From positions 1 through 64,000 of the forward strand of contig CADBFX010000012.1 of assembly GCA_902794125.1 (NCBI GenBank): 64,000 nt of DNA, given 5' to 3'. This document shows, piece by piece, positions 49,288 to 57,874 of this stretch; within the stretch, counting starts at the first letter, position 1, and each line of letters opens with the position of its first letter. A program made the translations under genes and the position numbers. The notes under the pieces are model-generated. The model saw only the letters and a program-made list of their open reading frames with translations, was not told the DNA's origin and searched no databases. Source of the stretch: an uncultured Elusimicrobium sp. Its GTDB lineage: Bacteria; Elusimicrobiota; Elusimicrobia; Elusimicrobiales; Elusimicrobiaceae.

Positions 49288-50328
49288 ATGAAGAAGAGCC
49301 CGTTACAGAAAAAAGGGGGGGCTGCGGCGCTTCCCGGCTACGATTTAATTTGCTGGATTGATGTATTGACCCGGCGGATAGCTCGCGTAGATAAAAAGCC
49401 CCTCAAGGAATTGGCTGTAACGGCGTATCAAAAGCAGCTAGTGCACCGGAACGCTTTTGAAGAAACTTTAAAACGCGGTATTTATCATTACGAATGGAGC
49501 CGTGACGTCGGTAAACGGCCTGTGTTATTTCAAACCACTTGCGTATTGCTTACCGACCCGGCAGGAAAGCCGAGTGGGGTGTTGACTCTTTCACGCGATA
49601 TTACCAATTGGGCAGATTCGTCTTTACAGAAAAATGTATTAAAGGACTGGGCCGCCCCGCAAACTTTTTCGCAGTTGTTATTAGCCGCCCGCGAGCAAGA
49701 AAAAAAAGCTATTTCCAAAGCATTGCACGACGAGATTGGTTCTTCGGCCGTGATGTTAACTACACTGTTAAAATTGGTGAAGGCAAACGTTTTGAAAGGT
49801 AAGGCCCAATTTGCTTTGCGCGATATTGCCCAACTGGATACTCAATTAAAAGAAAGTATTGAGCGGCTAAAAAATATCATCGTGTCGCTCCGTCCTCCTT
49901 CTTTAGAAAATAAAGGCGGGCTGGTGGGGGCCGTGCGAGATTTACTGGAAAATATCAGCACGCTTGGCCATTTTTCGTATCAATTTAAGCAGGATGAGTT
50001 GGAAGACAAAATTTGTTTATCGGACAATGTGAAAATTTTATTGTACCGCATTGTCCAAGAGTCGTTAACAAATATTGTAAAACATGCTCGTGCCAAACAA
50101 GTTCAGGTAAGCCTCAAGCAAGTACGGGGGAATATTCGCTTGGTGGTGCAGGATGACGGGGTGGGGTTCAATGTAACAGAATCCCGGTCGTTGCGCCATG
50201 TAGGGCTTTTAGCTATGAAAGATAGTGTGGAACTGTTAGGTGGGGAGTTAACGATTAAAAGTGCACCGGGCGAGGGGACACGTATTCAAGTGGTTTGCCC
50301 GAGTGTTGTATATGGGGGAGAAGAATGA
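49288..50328 (+). CDS. NarL-family sensor histidine kinase, cytosolic
   Basis: 346 residues without membrane helices. An N-terminal PAS-like domain (about 20-110, with VLTLSRDITNWADS) precedes a HisKA_3 dimerisation domain with phospho-acceptor His in AISKALHDEIGS (about 149) and a HATPase_c domain: LLYRIVQESLTNIVKHA (N box), VQDDGVGFN (G1) and KSAPGEGTRIQ (G2). All catalytic residues are seen. It senses something cytosolic, not defined by sequence. Its stop overlaps the response regulator start (ATGA), so the two form a coupled pair. Confidence 0.9.
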   Translation: MKKSPLQKKGGAAALPGYDLICWIDVLTRRIARVDKKPLKELAVTAYQKQLVHRNAFEETLKRGIYHYEWSRDVGKRPVLFQTTCVLLTDPAGKPSGVLTLSRDITNWADSSLQKNVLKDWAAPQTFSQLLLAAREQEKKAISKALHDEIGSSAVMLTTLLKLVKANVLKGKAQFALRDIAQLDTQLKESIERLKNIIVSLRPPSLENKGGLVGAVRDLLENISTLGHFSYQFKQDELEDKICLSDNVKILLYRIVQESLTNIVKHARAKQVQVSLKQVRGNIRLVVQDDGVGFNVTESRSLRHVGLLAMKDSVELLGGELTIKSAPGEGTRIQVVCPSVVYGGEE

Positions 50329-50972
50329 AAAAGAAAATTGTATTAGCCGACGACCATGCTATTGTACGTAGCGGCGTGCGGGCCGTGGTGGAAAATTTAG
50401 GAAAGAACATGGAGATCGCCGCCGAACTTTCCAACGGGAAAGAATTGGTGGAATATGCGGCCTCTCACAAAGCGGATGTGTATGTGGTGGATATTTCCAT
50501 GCCGGTGCTAAACGGAATTGAAGCCGTGGAACGGCTAGTCAAGCAAGACCCGTCGGCCAAAGTGGTGATGTTAAGCATGTATGACGACCGGCTATCGGTG
50601 GAAAAATCACTAAAGGCGGGGGCCAAAGGATTTATTGTAAAAGTATCTGCAGCCGATGAAATCGTGGATGCTATTGAAGAAGTAGCGGCCGGACGGTTTT
50701 ATTTGTGCAGTAAAGTTTCTAAATATATTGTGCAAGGTTTTTTGGGTAAAAATATGGCCCGCAAGCGCGATGGCACCGGGCTGACCCCCAAAGAAAAAGA
50801 AGTCTTGCAACTCATTGCGGAAGGGTATAGCAGCAAACAAATTGCTAAAAATTTCAATTTGTCGCTCAATACCATTCACGTACACCGCAACAATATTATG
50901 CGTAAACTCGGCATACATAAACAAGCCGAACTGGTGCGTTACGCTATTAAAGAGGGCATTGCCCAACTATAA
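50325..50972 (+). CDS. NarL/FixJ-type response regulator
   Basis: 215 residues from ATG 50325, with SD GGAG 4 nt upstream. The frame extends 10 codons further inside the kinase gene without an SD. Receiver domain with VLADDHAI, phospho-acceptor Asp in VVDISMP (about residue 56), Ser/Thr in LSMYDD, Lys in FIVKVSA. C-terminal LuxR/GerE helix-turn-helix (about 150-212): LTPKEKEVLQLIAEGYSSKQIAKNFNLSLNTIHVHRNNIMRKLGIHKQAELV. Cognate of the kinase just upstream. Target genes are unknown; rsmD follows 12 nt later and may be co-transcribed. Confidence 0.93.
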   Translation: MKKKIVLADDHAIVRSGVRAVVENLGKNMEIAAELSNGKELVEYAASHKADVYVVDISMPVLNGIEAVERLVKQDPSAKVVMLSMYDDRLSVEKSLKAGAKGFIVKVSAADEIVDAIEEVAAGRFYLCSKVSKYIVQGFLGKNMARKRDGTGLTPKEKEVLQLIAEGYSSKQIAKNFNLSLNTIHVHRNNIMRKLGIHKQAELVRYAIKEGIAQL

Positions 50973-50984
50973 AGGAAGATCATT

Positions 50985-51587
50985 ATGCGTATTATTGCAG
51001 GGACGGCCCGTGGCCGGCGTATTTTTTCCGTATCTAAAAATTTACCGGTAAAGCCAATTTCGGACCGTATTAAACAATCCGTATTTGACATTATCCGCCC
51101 GCGCCTTGCGGGAGCTATGATGTTGGATTTGTTTGCCGGAACGGGAAATGTGTCTTTGGAAGCTCTTTCCCGCGGGGCCTTGCGTACGGTTATGGTGGAC
51201 CGCGAACCCGCGTGCATTAAAAATATACACCGTAATTTGGAACATCTGGGCTTTGCGGACCGGGCTAAAGTATTACGTGGCGACGTGTTAAAACCGTTAG
51301 ATTATCTGCTTGCCTATAGCGATAACGAAGGATACGACATTATTTTTATGGGCCCGCCGTACCGCGATATCAATAACAAGATGCTATCTTTCTCGGAACC
51401 GGCACTAAAAAACGTGGCAGAAGCCGGGCTACTAGCCAAGAACGGCATTATTATTTTGCAGACGCACAAAACGGAAGAATTTGCCGTTCCCGCTACGCTG
51501 GAAATCTACCGGGTAGAAAAATACGGCGATACGTTGGTGCATTTCTTACGTGCACTGCCCAAGCAGGAGCCTGACCATGTACAGTGA
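50985..51587 (+). CDS. rsmD: RsmD-like 16S rRNA (guanine-N2) methyltransferase
   Basis: 200 residues, SAM-dependent. N-terminal MRIIAGTARGRRI, a PISDRIKQSVFDII segment and SAM motif I DLFAGTGNVSLEALSRGA (about 46-63) are typical of RsmD, which methylates G966 of 16S rRNA. Oddity: the catalytic motif IV, normally DPPY/F (or NPPY), reads MGPPYRD here, with Gly replacing Asp. The rest is standard. SD AAGGAAGA. The nuclease gene starts 11 nt before its stop. Confidence 0.85.
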   Translation: MRIIAGTARGRRIFSVSKNLPVKPISDRIKQSVFDIIRPRLAGAMMLDLFAGTGNVSLEALSRGALRTVMVDREPACIKNIHRNLEHLGFADRAKVLRGDVLKPLDYLLAYSDNEGYDIIFMGPPYRDINNKMLSFSEPALKNVAEAGLLAKNGIIILQTHKTEEFAVPATLEIYRVEKYGDTLVHFLRALPKQEPDHVQ

Positions 51588-52305
51588 TGTATATGAATTG
51601 AATTACTCCAAAATAAAAACGTATTTAGAATGTCCGCAGGCCTATAAATTGAAATATATTGAAGAAAAGCGGGAGGGTTTGGTGCCGGCATCTTCTTTAG
51701 GGGTTTCTATCCACCGTACCTTGGAGGAATACCACCGCAATAGCAACGACCCTTCCGAACTGCTTTCTTATTATGATGATTGTTGGTTGGGAGCCGGGTA
51801 TGCCAGTGCGGGTGAACAAATGGAGTGGTATTTAAAAGGCAAAAAAATGCTGGAAACGTACGCCGAACACGAATACGAACGCAAAACCACTGTAGACAGC
51901 ACCGAGCGCGAATTTATTTTTGAAGAAAAACCGTGGACCTTTCGCGGTAAAATAGACCGTATAGATAAACACCCGGACGGAAGTTGGGAAGTAATTGACT
52001 ATAAAACAGGAACGGATGTGGATTTATCGCTGGCGGTAACCGATTCGTTACAAATGGGAATCTACGCCGTGGGTGCCCGCCGCGCCTGGCATATGCAAAA
52101 AGGAAAAGCCACTTTTTATTTTGTGGCGTTTGATAAAACGGTCAGCGCTCCGTTCGAAGCGTTTGACGAGCGTAAAATTTTAGATACTTTTATTGAAGTA
52201 GGTAAAAAAATAGAAGTAAACGACTTTGAACCCAATACCGCGCACTGTGTACAATGCCCGTTTAATACGCGGTGTGAAAAAGCCGTTCTTCCGCCACAAC
52301 CCTAA
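51577..52305 (+). CDS. RecB-like PD-(D/E)XK nuclease with putative Fe-S cysteines
   Basis: 242 residues from ATG 51577, with SD AGGAG 6 nt upstream, overlapping the end of rsmD. N-terminal Cys in YLECPQAYKLKY, His in SIHRTLEEYH, catalytic Asp/Glu-x-Lys in GKIDRIDKHP and EVIDYKTG (about 127-148), and three more Cys in CVQCPFNTRCEK near the end. This is the AddB-nuclease/Cas4-like Fe-S clamp with one early and three late cysteines. It has the same layout as the C-terminal domain of the AddB-like protein at 57875-60895 but stands alone. A stand-alone DNA repair nuclease is the simplest reading. Confidence 0.8.
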   Translation: MYSDVYELNYSKIKTYLECPQAYKLKYIEEKREGLVPASSLGVSIHRTLEEYHRNSNDPSELLSYYDDCWLGAGYASAGEQMEWYLKGKKMLETYAEHEYERKTTVDSTEREFIFEEKPWTFRGKIDRIDKHPDGSWEVIDYKTGTDVDLSLAVTDSLQMGIYAVGARRAWHMQKGKATFYFVAFDKTVSAPFEAFDERKILDTFIEVGKKIEVNDFEPNTAHCVQCPFNTRCEKAVLPPQP

Positions 52306-52332
52306 TTTTATTTAATCTATAGAAGGTAAATC

Positions 52333-53475
52333 ATGCAATCTATTTTCAAAAAAGCAAAACGTATTGTCTTTAAATTTGGTACCAACGCGCTGAGCGCTGA
52401 TGATGGCAGTTTAGCTTTGTCGCGCTTATATTCCTTTATGGAAGATATTGCGGTTCTTCACCAGCAAGGGAAGGAAATTTTAATTGTCACTTCCGGTGCA
52501 GTAGGGGTGGGCCGCCGGATTTTGGGGCTTTCCGGGCAAGAGGACGGTGTTTCGTTTAAACAAGCTTGCGCTGCCGTCGGGCAGACAAGTTTAATGAAAA
52601 CGTACGAGGACGGATTTAGAGACTTGGGCATCGTTGCCGCGCAGGTACTACTAACGGAAGATGATTTTTCCAACCGGAGCCGTTATTTAAGTTTGCGTGA
52701 CACGTTGGGGCGGCTACTAGAATTAAAATGTATTCCCGTTATTAACCAAAATGATACTGTATCCCCCAACGAACTGCGTGGTTATAAAGAAAAAGGAGTC
52801 AAAGTTTGCTTTGGCGATAACGATAAACTTTCCGCCTTGGTAGCCAGCGGAATGGATGCCGATTTGTTGTGTATCATGAGTGATGTGGAAGGCCTGTATA
52901 ACGCCGATCCGCGCAAAGATAAAAAAGCCACGTTAATTCATCAAGTAAAAGGCGTGACGGAAGAAATAGAGGCATTAGGTTTTTGTGCTTCTTCTCGTGG
53001 TCGGGGCGGCATGAAAACCAAGTTGGAAGCCGCCAAAGTGGTTACCCGTTGCGGGGCGGCTATGATTATTGCATACGGCAAAAAACATGGAGCCGTGGGG
53101 GAAGTGTTTGGCCCTTCTTTTAAAGGAACACTTTTCTTGCCGGTAGAAGATTTACCCGGTAAAAAAGCATGGCTTGCATATGCTACCAACGTAACAGGGA
53201 GTATTAAAATTAATGCGGGGGCCAAGAAAGCACTGTGTGAAAAAGGGTCTTCGTTATTGCCGGCCGGCGTAGTGGACGTAACCGGTGATTTTGAGCCCGG
53301 AGATACGGTTGCTATTTATGATGCTTCCGGTAAAGAAGTAGCCCGCGGGCTGGCCAATTATTCCGCCAGCGACAGCCGCAAAATTATGGGATGTCGTTCG
53401 GAAGAAATTGCCAAAAAAATCGGATTTAAAAATTACGATGAGTTAATTCATCGCGATAATATTGTTTTATTGTGA
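52333..53475 (+). CDS. proB: Glutamate 5-kinase ProB
   Basis: First step of proline synthesis, phosphorylating glutamate; 380 residues with the amino-acid kinase domain (VFKFGTNALSADDG, IVTSGAVGVGRRILG, INQNDTVSPNE, FGDNDKLSALVASGMDADLL) and a C-terminal PUA domain (about 280-370, PAGVVDVTGDFEPGDTVAI). Kinase motifs are complete. SD AAGG. First of proBAC, 6 nt before proA. The PUA domain is common in ProB and is thought to have a regulatory or tetramer role. Confidence 0.95.
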   Translation: MQSIFKKAKRIVFKFGTNALSADDGSLALSRLYSFMEDIAVLHQQGKEILIVTSGAVGVGRRILGLSGQEDGVSFKQACAAVGQTSLMKTYEDGFRDLGIVAAQVLLTEDDFSNRSRYLSLRDTLGRLLELKCIPVINQNDTVSPNELRGYKEKGVKVCFGDNDKLSALVASGMDADLLCIMSDVEGLYNADPRKDKKATLIHQVKGVTEEIEALGFCASSRGRGGMKTKLEAAKVVTRCGAAMIIAYGKKHGAVGEVFGPSFKGTLFLPVEDLPGKKAWLAYATNVTGSIKINAGAKKALCEKGSSLLPAGVVDVTGDFEPGDTVAIYDASGKEVARGLANYSASDSRKIMGCRSEEIAKKIGFKNYDELIHRDNIVLL

Positions 53476-53481
53476 GGACGC

Positions 53482-54786
53482 ATGGACGTAAAATTACTGG
53501 CCCAAGAGGCAAAAGCGGCTGCTTATGTGCTCCCATCGCTAACAAGCGAAATTAAAAACCAGGCGTTAAAAGCCATGGCGCAGGCGCTTCGTGCCCGCTG
53601 TGGTGAGATTTTAAAAGCCAACGAAGAAGATTTACTGCTTGCTAAAAAGGAATTGGAAGCGGGCAACCTAAAACCGACTCTGTATAGCCGGCTCCACTTA
53701 ACTCAAGAAAAATTAGACGGTGTCATCCGGGGAATAGAAGAAATGGTGGCCTTGCCGGACCCGGTGGGGAAGGTGCTGTCTGCCGTGGAATTGGATGAAG
53801 GATTAACACTATATAAGATTTCTTGTCCGCTCGGATTATTGGGTGTAATTTTTGAAGCCCGGCCGGATGTAGTGCCTCAGATTGCGGCACTGGCGGTTAA
53901 ATCCGGCAATGCTGCGGTGTTAAAGGGGGGCAAGGAATCTGCCAATACAAACAGGGTCATGATGCAAGTACTCAAAGATGCATTGGCTACCGTGCACGGT
54001 TACCCACCGCAGGCCTTGCAACTTATTTACACGCGCGAAGAATCGGCCCAGATGCTCCTGTTAGATGATTTATTTGATTTAATTATTCCCCGCGGCGGAA
54101 ACTCACTGATTGCTTACGTGAAAGCTCATACCAAAATTCCGGTATTGGGGCACGCGGACGGGGTTTGTCACATTTATATCGCTCCGTCGGCCGATATCAA
54201 AATGGCACAAAAAATTTGTGTAGATGCCAAAACGCAATATCCGGCAGCGTGTAATACGGTAGAAACGCTTTTAATAGATAAACGTTGGCCCGTTGAACAC
54301 CAAAAAAATTTATTACAAACGTTGGTTCAGGCCGGAGTAGAGCTATACGGAGACGAACAGGTGTCTGCGTTGGCCCCGGTGACAGGTCCGGTGGCCGATT
54401 GGCACACGGAATACGGAGATAAAAAATTATCAGTTCGTTTTGTGTCCGATTTATTAGCGGCTGTTACGCATATTAATCAGTATGGGTCTCACCATACGGA
54501 TGCAATTCTTACCCAGTCCAGTGAAGAAGCGGAAGTATTTATGGAACTGGTTGATTCGGCCGGAGTGTACCACAACGCTTCCACGCGCTTTGCCGATGGA
54601 TACCGTTACGGTTTTGGAGCGGAAGTGGGGATTAGTACGGGCAAAACCCACGCGCGCGGCCCGGTGGGGTTGGAGGGATTAACGATTTACAAATATAAGT
54701 TATACGGTAGTGGCCAAGCCGTCGGCGAGTATATCGGGCCGAATGCCAAACCGTTTACGCATAAAGTGATAGGGAGTAAATCATGA
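53482..54786 (+). CDS. proA: Gamma-glutamyl phosphate reductase ProA
   Basis: NADPH-dependent reduction of glutamyl 5-phosphate to the semialdehyde; 434 residues. Motifs: GVIFEARPDVVPQIAALAVKSGNAAVLKGGKE (about 132-163), PRGGNSLIAYV, and catalytic Cys in TQYPAACNTVETLL (about residue 258). Complete length. Starts 6 nt after proB and overlaps proC by 4 nt (ATGA), so proBAC is one translationally coupled unit. Confidence 0.95.
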   Translation: MDVKLLAQEAKAAAYVLPSLTSEIKNQALKAMAQALRARCGEILKANEEDLLLAKKELEAGNLKPTLYSRLHLTQEKLDGVIRGIEEMVALPDPVGKVLSAVELDEGLTLYKISCPLGLLGVIFEARPDVVPQIAALAVKSGNAAVLKGGKESANTNRVMMQVLKDALATVHGYPPQALQLIYTREESAQMLLLDDLFDLIIPRGGNSLIAYVKAHTKIPVLGHADGVCHIYIAPSADIKMAQKICVDAKTQYPAACNTVETLLIDKRWPVEHQKNLLQTLVQAGVELYGDEQVSALAPVTGPVADWHTEYGDKKLSVRFVSDLLAAVTHINQYGSHHTDAILTQSSEEAEVFMELVDSAGVYHNASTRFADGYRYGFGAEVGISTGKTHARGPVGLEGLTIYKYKLYGSGQAVGEYIGPNAKPFTHKVIGSKS

Positions 54787-55583
54787 AATTAGGTTTTATC
54801 GGCGCAGGTGAAATGGGCAGTTCCATTATTAAAGGGCTATTAGCTCATGGATATGAAAAAGAAAATATAATGGCTTCCGTTCGCACACCGGAATCTATGG
54901 CGCGTCTGCAATCGGCACTGGGTATTACAGCGGTTGTGGATAATGCACGCGTTTTTCGCGAAGCCGATTGGATATTTTTAGCCGTAAAGCCGGCGCAGAT
55001 GCCTGAGGTATTGGCTCAAATCGTGGCGGAAAAAATTCCGTCTAAACCACTTGTCAGTATGGCGTTAGGCTGGACGGTAGAAAAAATTCAGCATGTGTTG
55101 CCCGCCTGGCCCGTTATTCGCATTATGCCCAATACCCCGCTTAGCGTGGGTGAAGGGATGACGCTTTTTGATTTTGCAAACGAAACGCCGGCCCCAACAC
55201 GCTGCGAAGTAATGAAACTTTTTGAAAAGATGGGAAAATCGTTAGAAGTAGCCCCTAATTTATTTGATGCGGCTACGGCTGTTTCCGGCTCCGGCCCGGC
55301 TTTTGTATATGCGTTTATTGATGCCTTGGCCCAAGGAGGCGTTGGACAAGGGATGGACGAAAAACAAGCCATTTTACTAGCGGCTCAAACCGTATTGGGG
55401 GCGGCTAAATTAGCCATGACCAGTCACGAAACTCCGAACGAGTTGGCCCGTAAAGTTGCCACGCCGGGCGGTTGTACGGCCGAAGGAATGAAAGAAGTAG
55501 ACGCCTCTGACCTAAAAGCAATTTTGCAAAAAGCGGTGGCGGCCACTACCCGAAAAGCCGAAGAGGTTTCTAAAAAATCATGA
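54783..55583 (+). CDS. proC: Pyrroline-5-carboxylate reductase ProC
   Basis: Last step of proline synthesis; 266 residues. N-terminal NAD(P)-binding GFIGAGEMGSSIIKGL (about 4-19), the IFLAVKPAQMPEVL segment, RIMPNTP, and C-terminal signature VATPGGCTAEGMKEVD (about 228-243). Complete. Overlaps both proA (ATGA) and the downstream ankyrin gene (ATGA). Confidence 0.95.
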   Translation: MKLGFIGAGEMGSSIIKGLLAHGYEKENIMASVRTPESMARLQSALGITAVVDNARVFREADWIFLAVKPAQMPEVLAQIVAEKIPSKPLVSMALGWTVEKIQHVLPAWPVIRIMPNTPLSVGEGMTLFDFANETPAPTRCEVMKLFEKMGKSLEVAPNLFDAATAVSGSGPAFVYAFIDALAQGGVGQGMDEKQAILLAAQTVLGAAKLAMTSHETPNELARKVATPGGCTAEGMKEVDASDLKAILQKAVAATTRKAEEVSKKS

Positions 55584-56503
55584 AAGAAGTTTGGAAAGAT
55601 CTATTTCTCGTTTTACTGCTTCCGGGCATGGTGTTATTTGTCGGGGTGGCTCTTTATTTAGATAAAAAAGAGGCCCGCACCGATAAAACGGTAGCAGCAA
55701 CGCGCGTAGAAGAACCGGCAGAGCAAACGCTTTCGCAAACATCGGATGAACCGTCCGCAGAAGAAGATATTTTAATAAAAATACCCACGGAACAAACTTC
55801 TACCGCATCGGATGAAAAATCTTCCGTGCAAGAAGGCACCCCGGGGGAGGTAGTCGCGGTTCCTGTTCTAAAGATTGAATCGGCTGTTTTGGAACAGATA
55901 AAAACGCTCCAAGTTACACCTCAACAGCAATTATGGACAGCCTGCCGTGACGCTAACGAGCCGGAAGTTTTGGCGTTGCTGGCGCAGGGAATAGACCCCA
56001 ATTTTTATATTAACGGTTTTACTCCGTTGATAACGGCCTGCTTTAAAGACAATGTAACGATTGTTAAAGCCCTTTTAAAAGCGGATGCTCTATCGGATGT
56101 GGCGGCTGATACAACGGATGGATTAGCCGGTTTAACCGCTTTGATGGCAGCCAGTTGGGAAGGCCATGCTGAAGTAGTAAAAGAATTGCTTGCGGCAGGC
56201 GCCAATGTAAATACGCGGGCCCGCGACGGCCGAACGGCTCTTATGTTTGCCAGTTACCATGGACACCCGGAGGTTGTTAAATTACTATTAAAGGCCGGGG
56301 CCCAAGTCAATGACCGCGCGTTTGACCGACCCGGTACATCGCTTACGTTTGCAGCCCAAAACGGACATTTAGAAGTTGTCCAAATACTTTTGGAGGCCGG
56401 AGCGGTTGATTATAATAATTTGTCACTTCGCGTGGCCCAGCGTTTTGAATATGATGATATTGTAAAAATATTAGAAGAAGCCAAACAAAAAAACAAACAA
56501 TAA
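55580..56503 (+). CDS. Membrane-anchored ankyrin-repeat protein
   Basis: 307 residues; N-terminal membrane helix (about 8-26), Glu/Thr-rich linker (about 30-110), then about five ankyrin repeats (about 115-305), clear in GFTPLITACFKDNVTIVKALLKA, GLTALMAASWEGHAEVVKELLAAGANV and GRTALMFASYHGHPEVVKLLLKAGAQV. Ankyrin repeats bind proteins. Predicted topology puts the repeats in the periplasm. It overlaps proC by 4 nt, so it is tied to the proline operon by translation; no functional link is evident. Partner unknown. Confidence 0.8.
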   Translation: MKEVWKDLFLVLLLPGMVLFVGVALYLDKKEARTDKTVAATRVEEPAEQTLSQTSDEPSAEEDILIKIPTEQTSTASDEKSSVQEGTPGEVVAVPVLKIESAVLEQIKTLQVTPQQQLWTACRDANEPEVLALLAQGIDPNFYINGFTPLITACFKDNVTIVKALLKADALSDVAADTTDGLAGLTALMAASWEGHAEVVKELLAAGANVNTRARDGRTALMFASYHGHPEVVKLLLKAGAQVNDRAFDRPGTSLTFAAQNGHLEVVQILLEAGAVDYNNLSLRVAQRFEYDDIVKILEEAKQKNKQ

Positions 56504-56504
56504 A

Positions 56505-56530
56505 AAACAGCCCCGGAAACGGGGCTGTTT
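56505..56530. terminator. Bidirectional terminator
   Basis: AAACAGCCCCG / CGGGGCTGTTT with a GAAA loop and A/T tracts on both sides, between the ankyrin gene (+) and uppP (-). Confidence 0.9.
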
Positions 56531-56547
56531 TTATTTAGAAACATTTA

Positions 56548-57336
56548 TTATTTCCAAAAATAAAACGCTACAATTACAGCCGCTAACAACCAACGGTAAT
56601 AAACAAACACATTAAACGTATGTGTTTTGATATATTTCATTAAAAATCCAATTACGGCCAGCGCCCCAATAAAAGCACTGATAAAGCCCCAACAAAGCGG
56701 AGTGGTAAAATCGCTTGCTGATAATTTACCGATTTCCAATATAGCCGCCCCCGCAATAATGGGGGTAGAAAGCAAAAAGGATAAACGCGCACTGGTGCTG
56801 CGGGAAAGCCCCAAAAATAAGGCGGCGGTAATGGTGATGCCGCTGCGTGATACGCCGGGCATTAAGGCCAAGGCTTGGGCACAGCCGATTAAAAATACTA
56901 TTTTAAACGGAACGGAAAATAAATCGGTTATTGTATTTTTATCAGCTTGGCGGTCGGCCAGCCATAAAATAGCGGCAAACAGTGCCAAGCAAACAGCAAT
57001 CATCAGCGGATTGCGAAAAACTTGTTCGGCCCAGTCGTTAAATAATACCCCGGCAATAGCGGCGGGTAAGGTGGCGGCAGCTAAGTACCACAACATTCGG
57101 CCTTGCGGTGTTTTGGGTTGAGTAAGACCATTTTTTAACAGGGTCCACCAATCTTTCCAAAAATATAAAAGTACCGCTAGTAGCGTGGCGGCGTGTAGAA
57201 TGACATCAAAGGCCAGCCCTTGATAGGATTGTCCGCGGAAATAAGGAAGTAACACCAAATGGGCCGAACTGGAAATCGGCAGAAATTCACCGAGTGCTTG
57301 TATAAGTCCAAGTAATACGCCGTCAAAAATAGTCAT
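56548..57336 (-). CDS. uppP: Undecaprenyl-diphosphatase UppP/BacA
   Basis: Recycles the lipid carrier for peptidoglycan and O-antigen; 262 residues with about eight membrane helices. Catalytic motifs: LGEFLPISSSAHLVL (about 16-30; consensus EFLPISSTGHL) and PGVSRSGITITAAL (about 160-173). SD GGAGAA, 3 nt after the SixA stop, so both genes form a small operon. Overexpression in other bacteria gives bacitracin resistance; not evidence here. Confidence 0.95.
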   Translation of the reverse strand: MTIFDGVLLGLIQALGEFLPISSSAHLVLLPYFRGQSYQGLAFDVILHAATLLAVLLYFWKDWWTLLKNGLTQPKTPQGRMLWYLAAATLPAAIAGVLFNDWAEQVFRNPLMIAVCLALFAAILWLADRQADKNTITDLFSVPFKIVFLIGCAQALALMPGVSRSGITITAALFLGLSRSTSARLSFLLSTPIIAGAAILEIGKLSASDFTTPLCWGFISAFIGALAVIGFLMKYIKTHTFNVFVYYRWLLAAVIVAFYFWK

Positions 57337-57339
57337 AAT

Positions 57340-57798
57340 TTATTCTCCGAAAACAATTTGTTGTGGTTGCAATTTTTCGTCAAATTCAATTACTACAAAC
57401 GAGCCGGGCGCAAAAGTGTAAACATGTCCGGTCAGCAAATGTGTTACATACGAAATGCTGGGGTTATGGGTAACGGCCGCTATTACATTTTGTCGGGTTA
57501 ATTGTTCTTTTAAAAAATCGCCTACTTCCTGATCCGGTTTTAGCCCGTTTAAGGTAGCGTCTTGCTCCACCGGGGCTTGAAGAATTTCGCCCAAAGTTTG
57601 GGCGGTTTGTACGGCGCGTAATAAAGGGCTGGTGAAAATACGCGCGGGGTGTAATTGGAGCTCTTTCAAGCGGTGGGCCGTTAAGCCTGCCTTTTGGAAT
57701 CCTTGCTCGGAAAGGGGACGCTGGCTATCGCTTGCCACTTGGGCGATATAGCCCGGCAAAGCATGGGCGTGACGTACTAAAATAAGCGTTTTTTTCAT
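57340..57798 (-). CDS. sixA: SixA-like phosphohistidine phosphatase
   Basis: Histidine-phosphatase superfamily member, 152 residues. Catalytic His in LVRHAHALPG (consensus RHG replaced by RHA, as in SixA), FTSPLLRAVQTAQ (phosphate-binding Arg) and second His in VTHNPSISY. SixA removes phosphate from histidine phosphotransfer proteins; substrate here unknown. First gene of the sixA-uppP operon, divergent from the AddB-like gene. Confidence 0.88.
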   Translation of the reverse strand: MKKTLILVRHAHALPGYIAQVASDSQRPLSEQGFQKAGLTAHRLKELQLHPARIFTSPLLRAVQTAQTLGEILQAPVEQDATLNGLKPDQEVGDFLKEQLTRQNVIAAVTHNPSISYVTHLLTGHVYTFAPGSFVVIEFDEKLQPQQIVFGE

Positions 57799-57874
57799 GA
57801 GAAACCGTTTAAATACACGTTTAAAAATGCAATAATAAAGTAAGCCTTTTTATTTTACTAATTCTGTGCGTATT

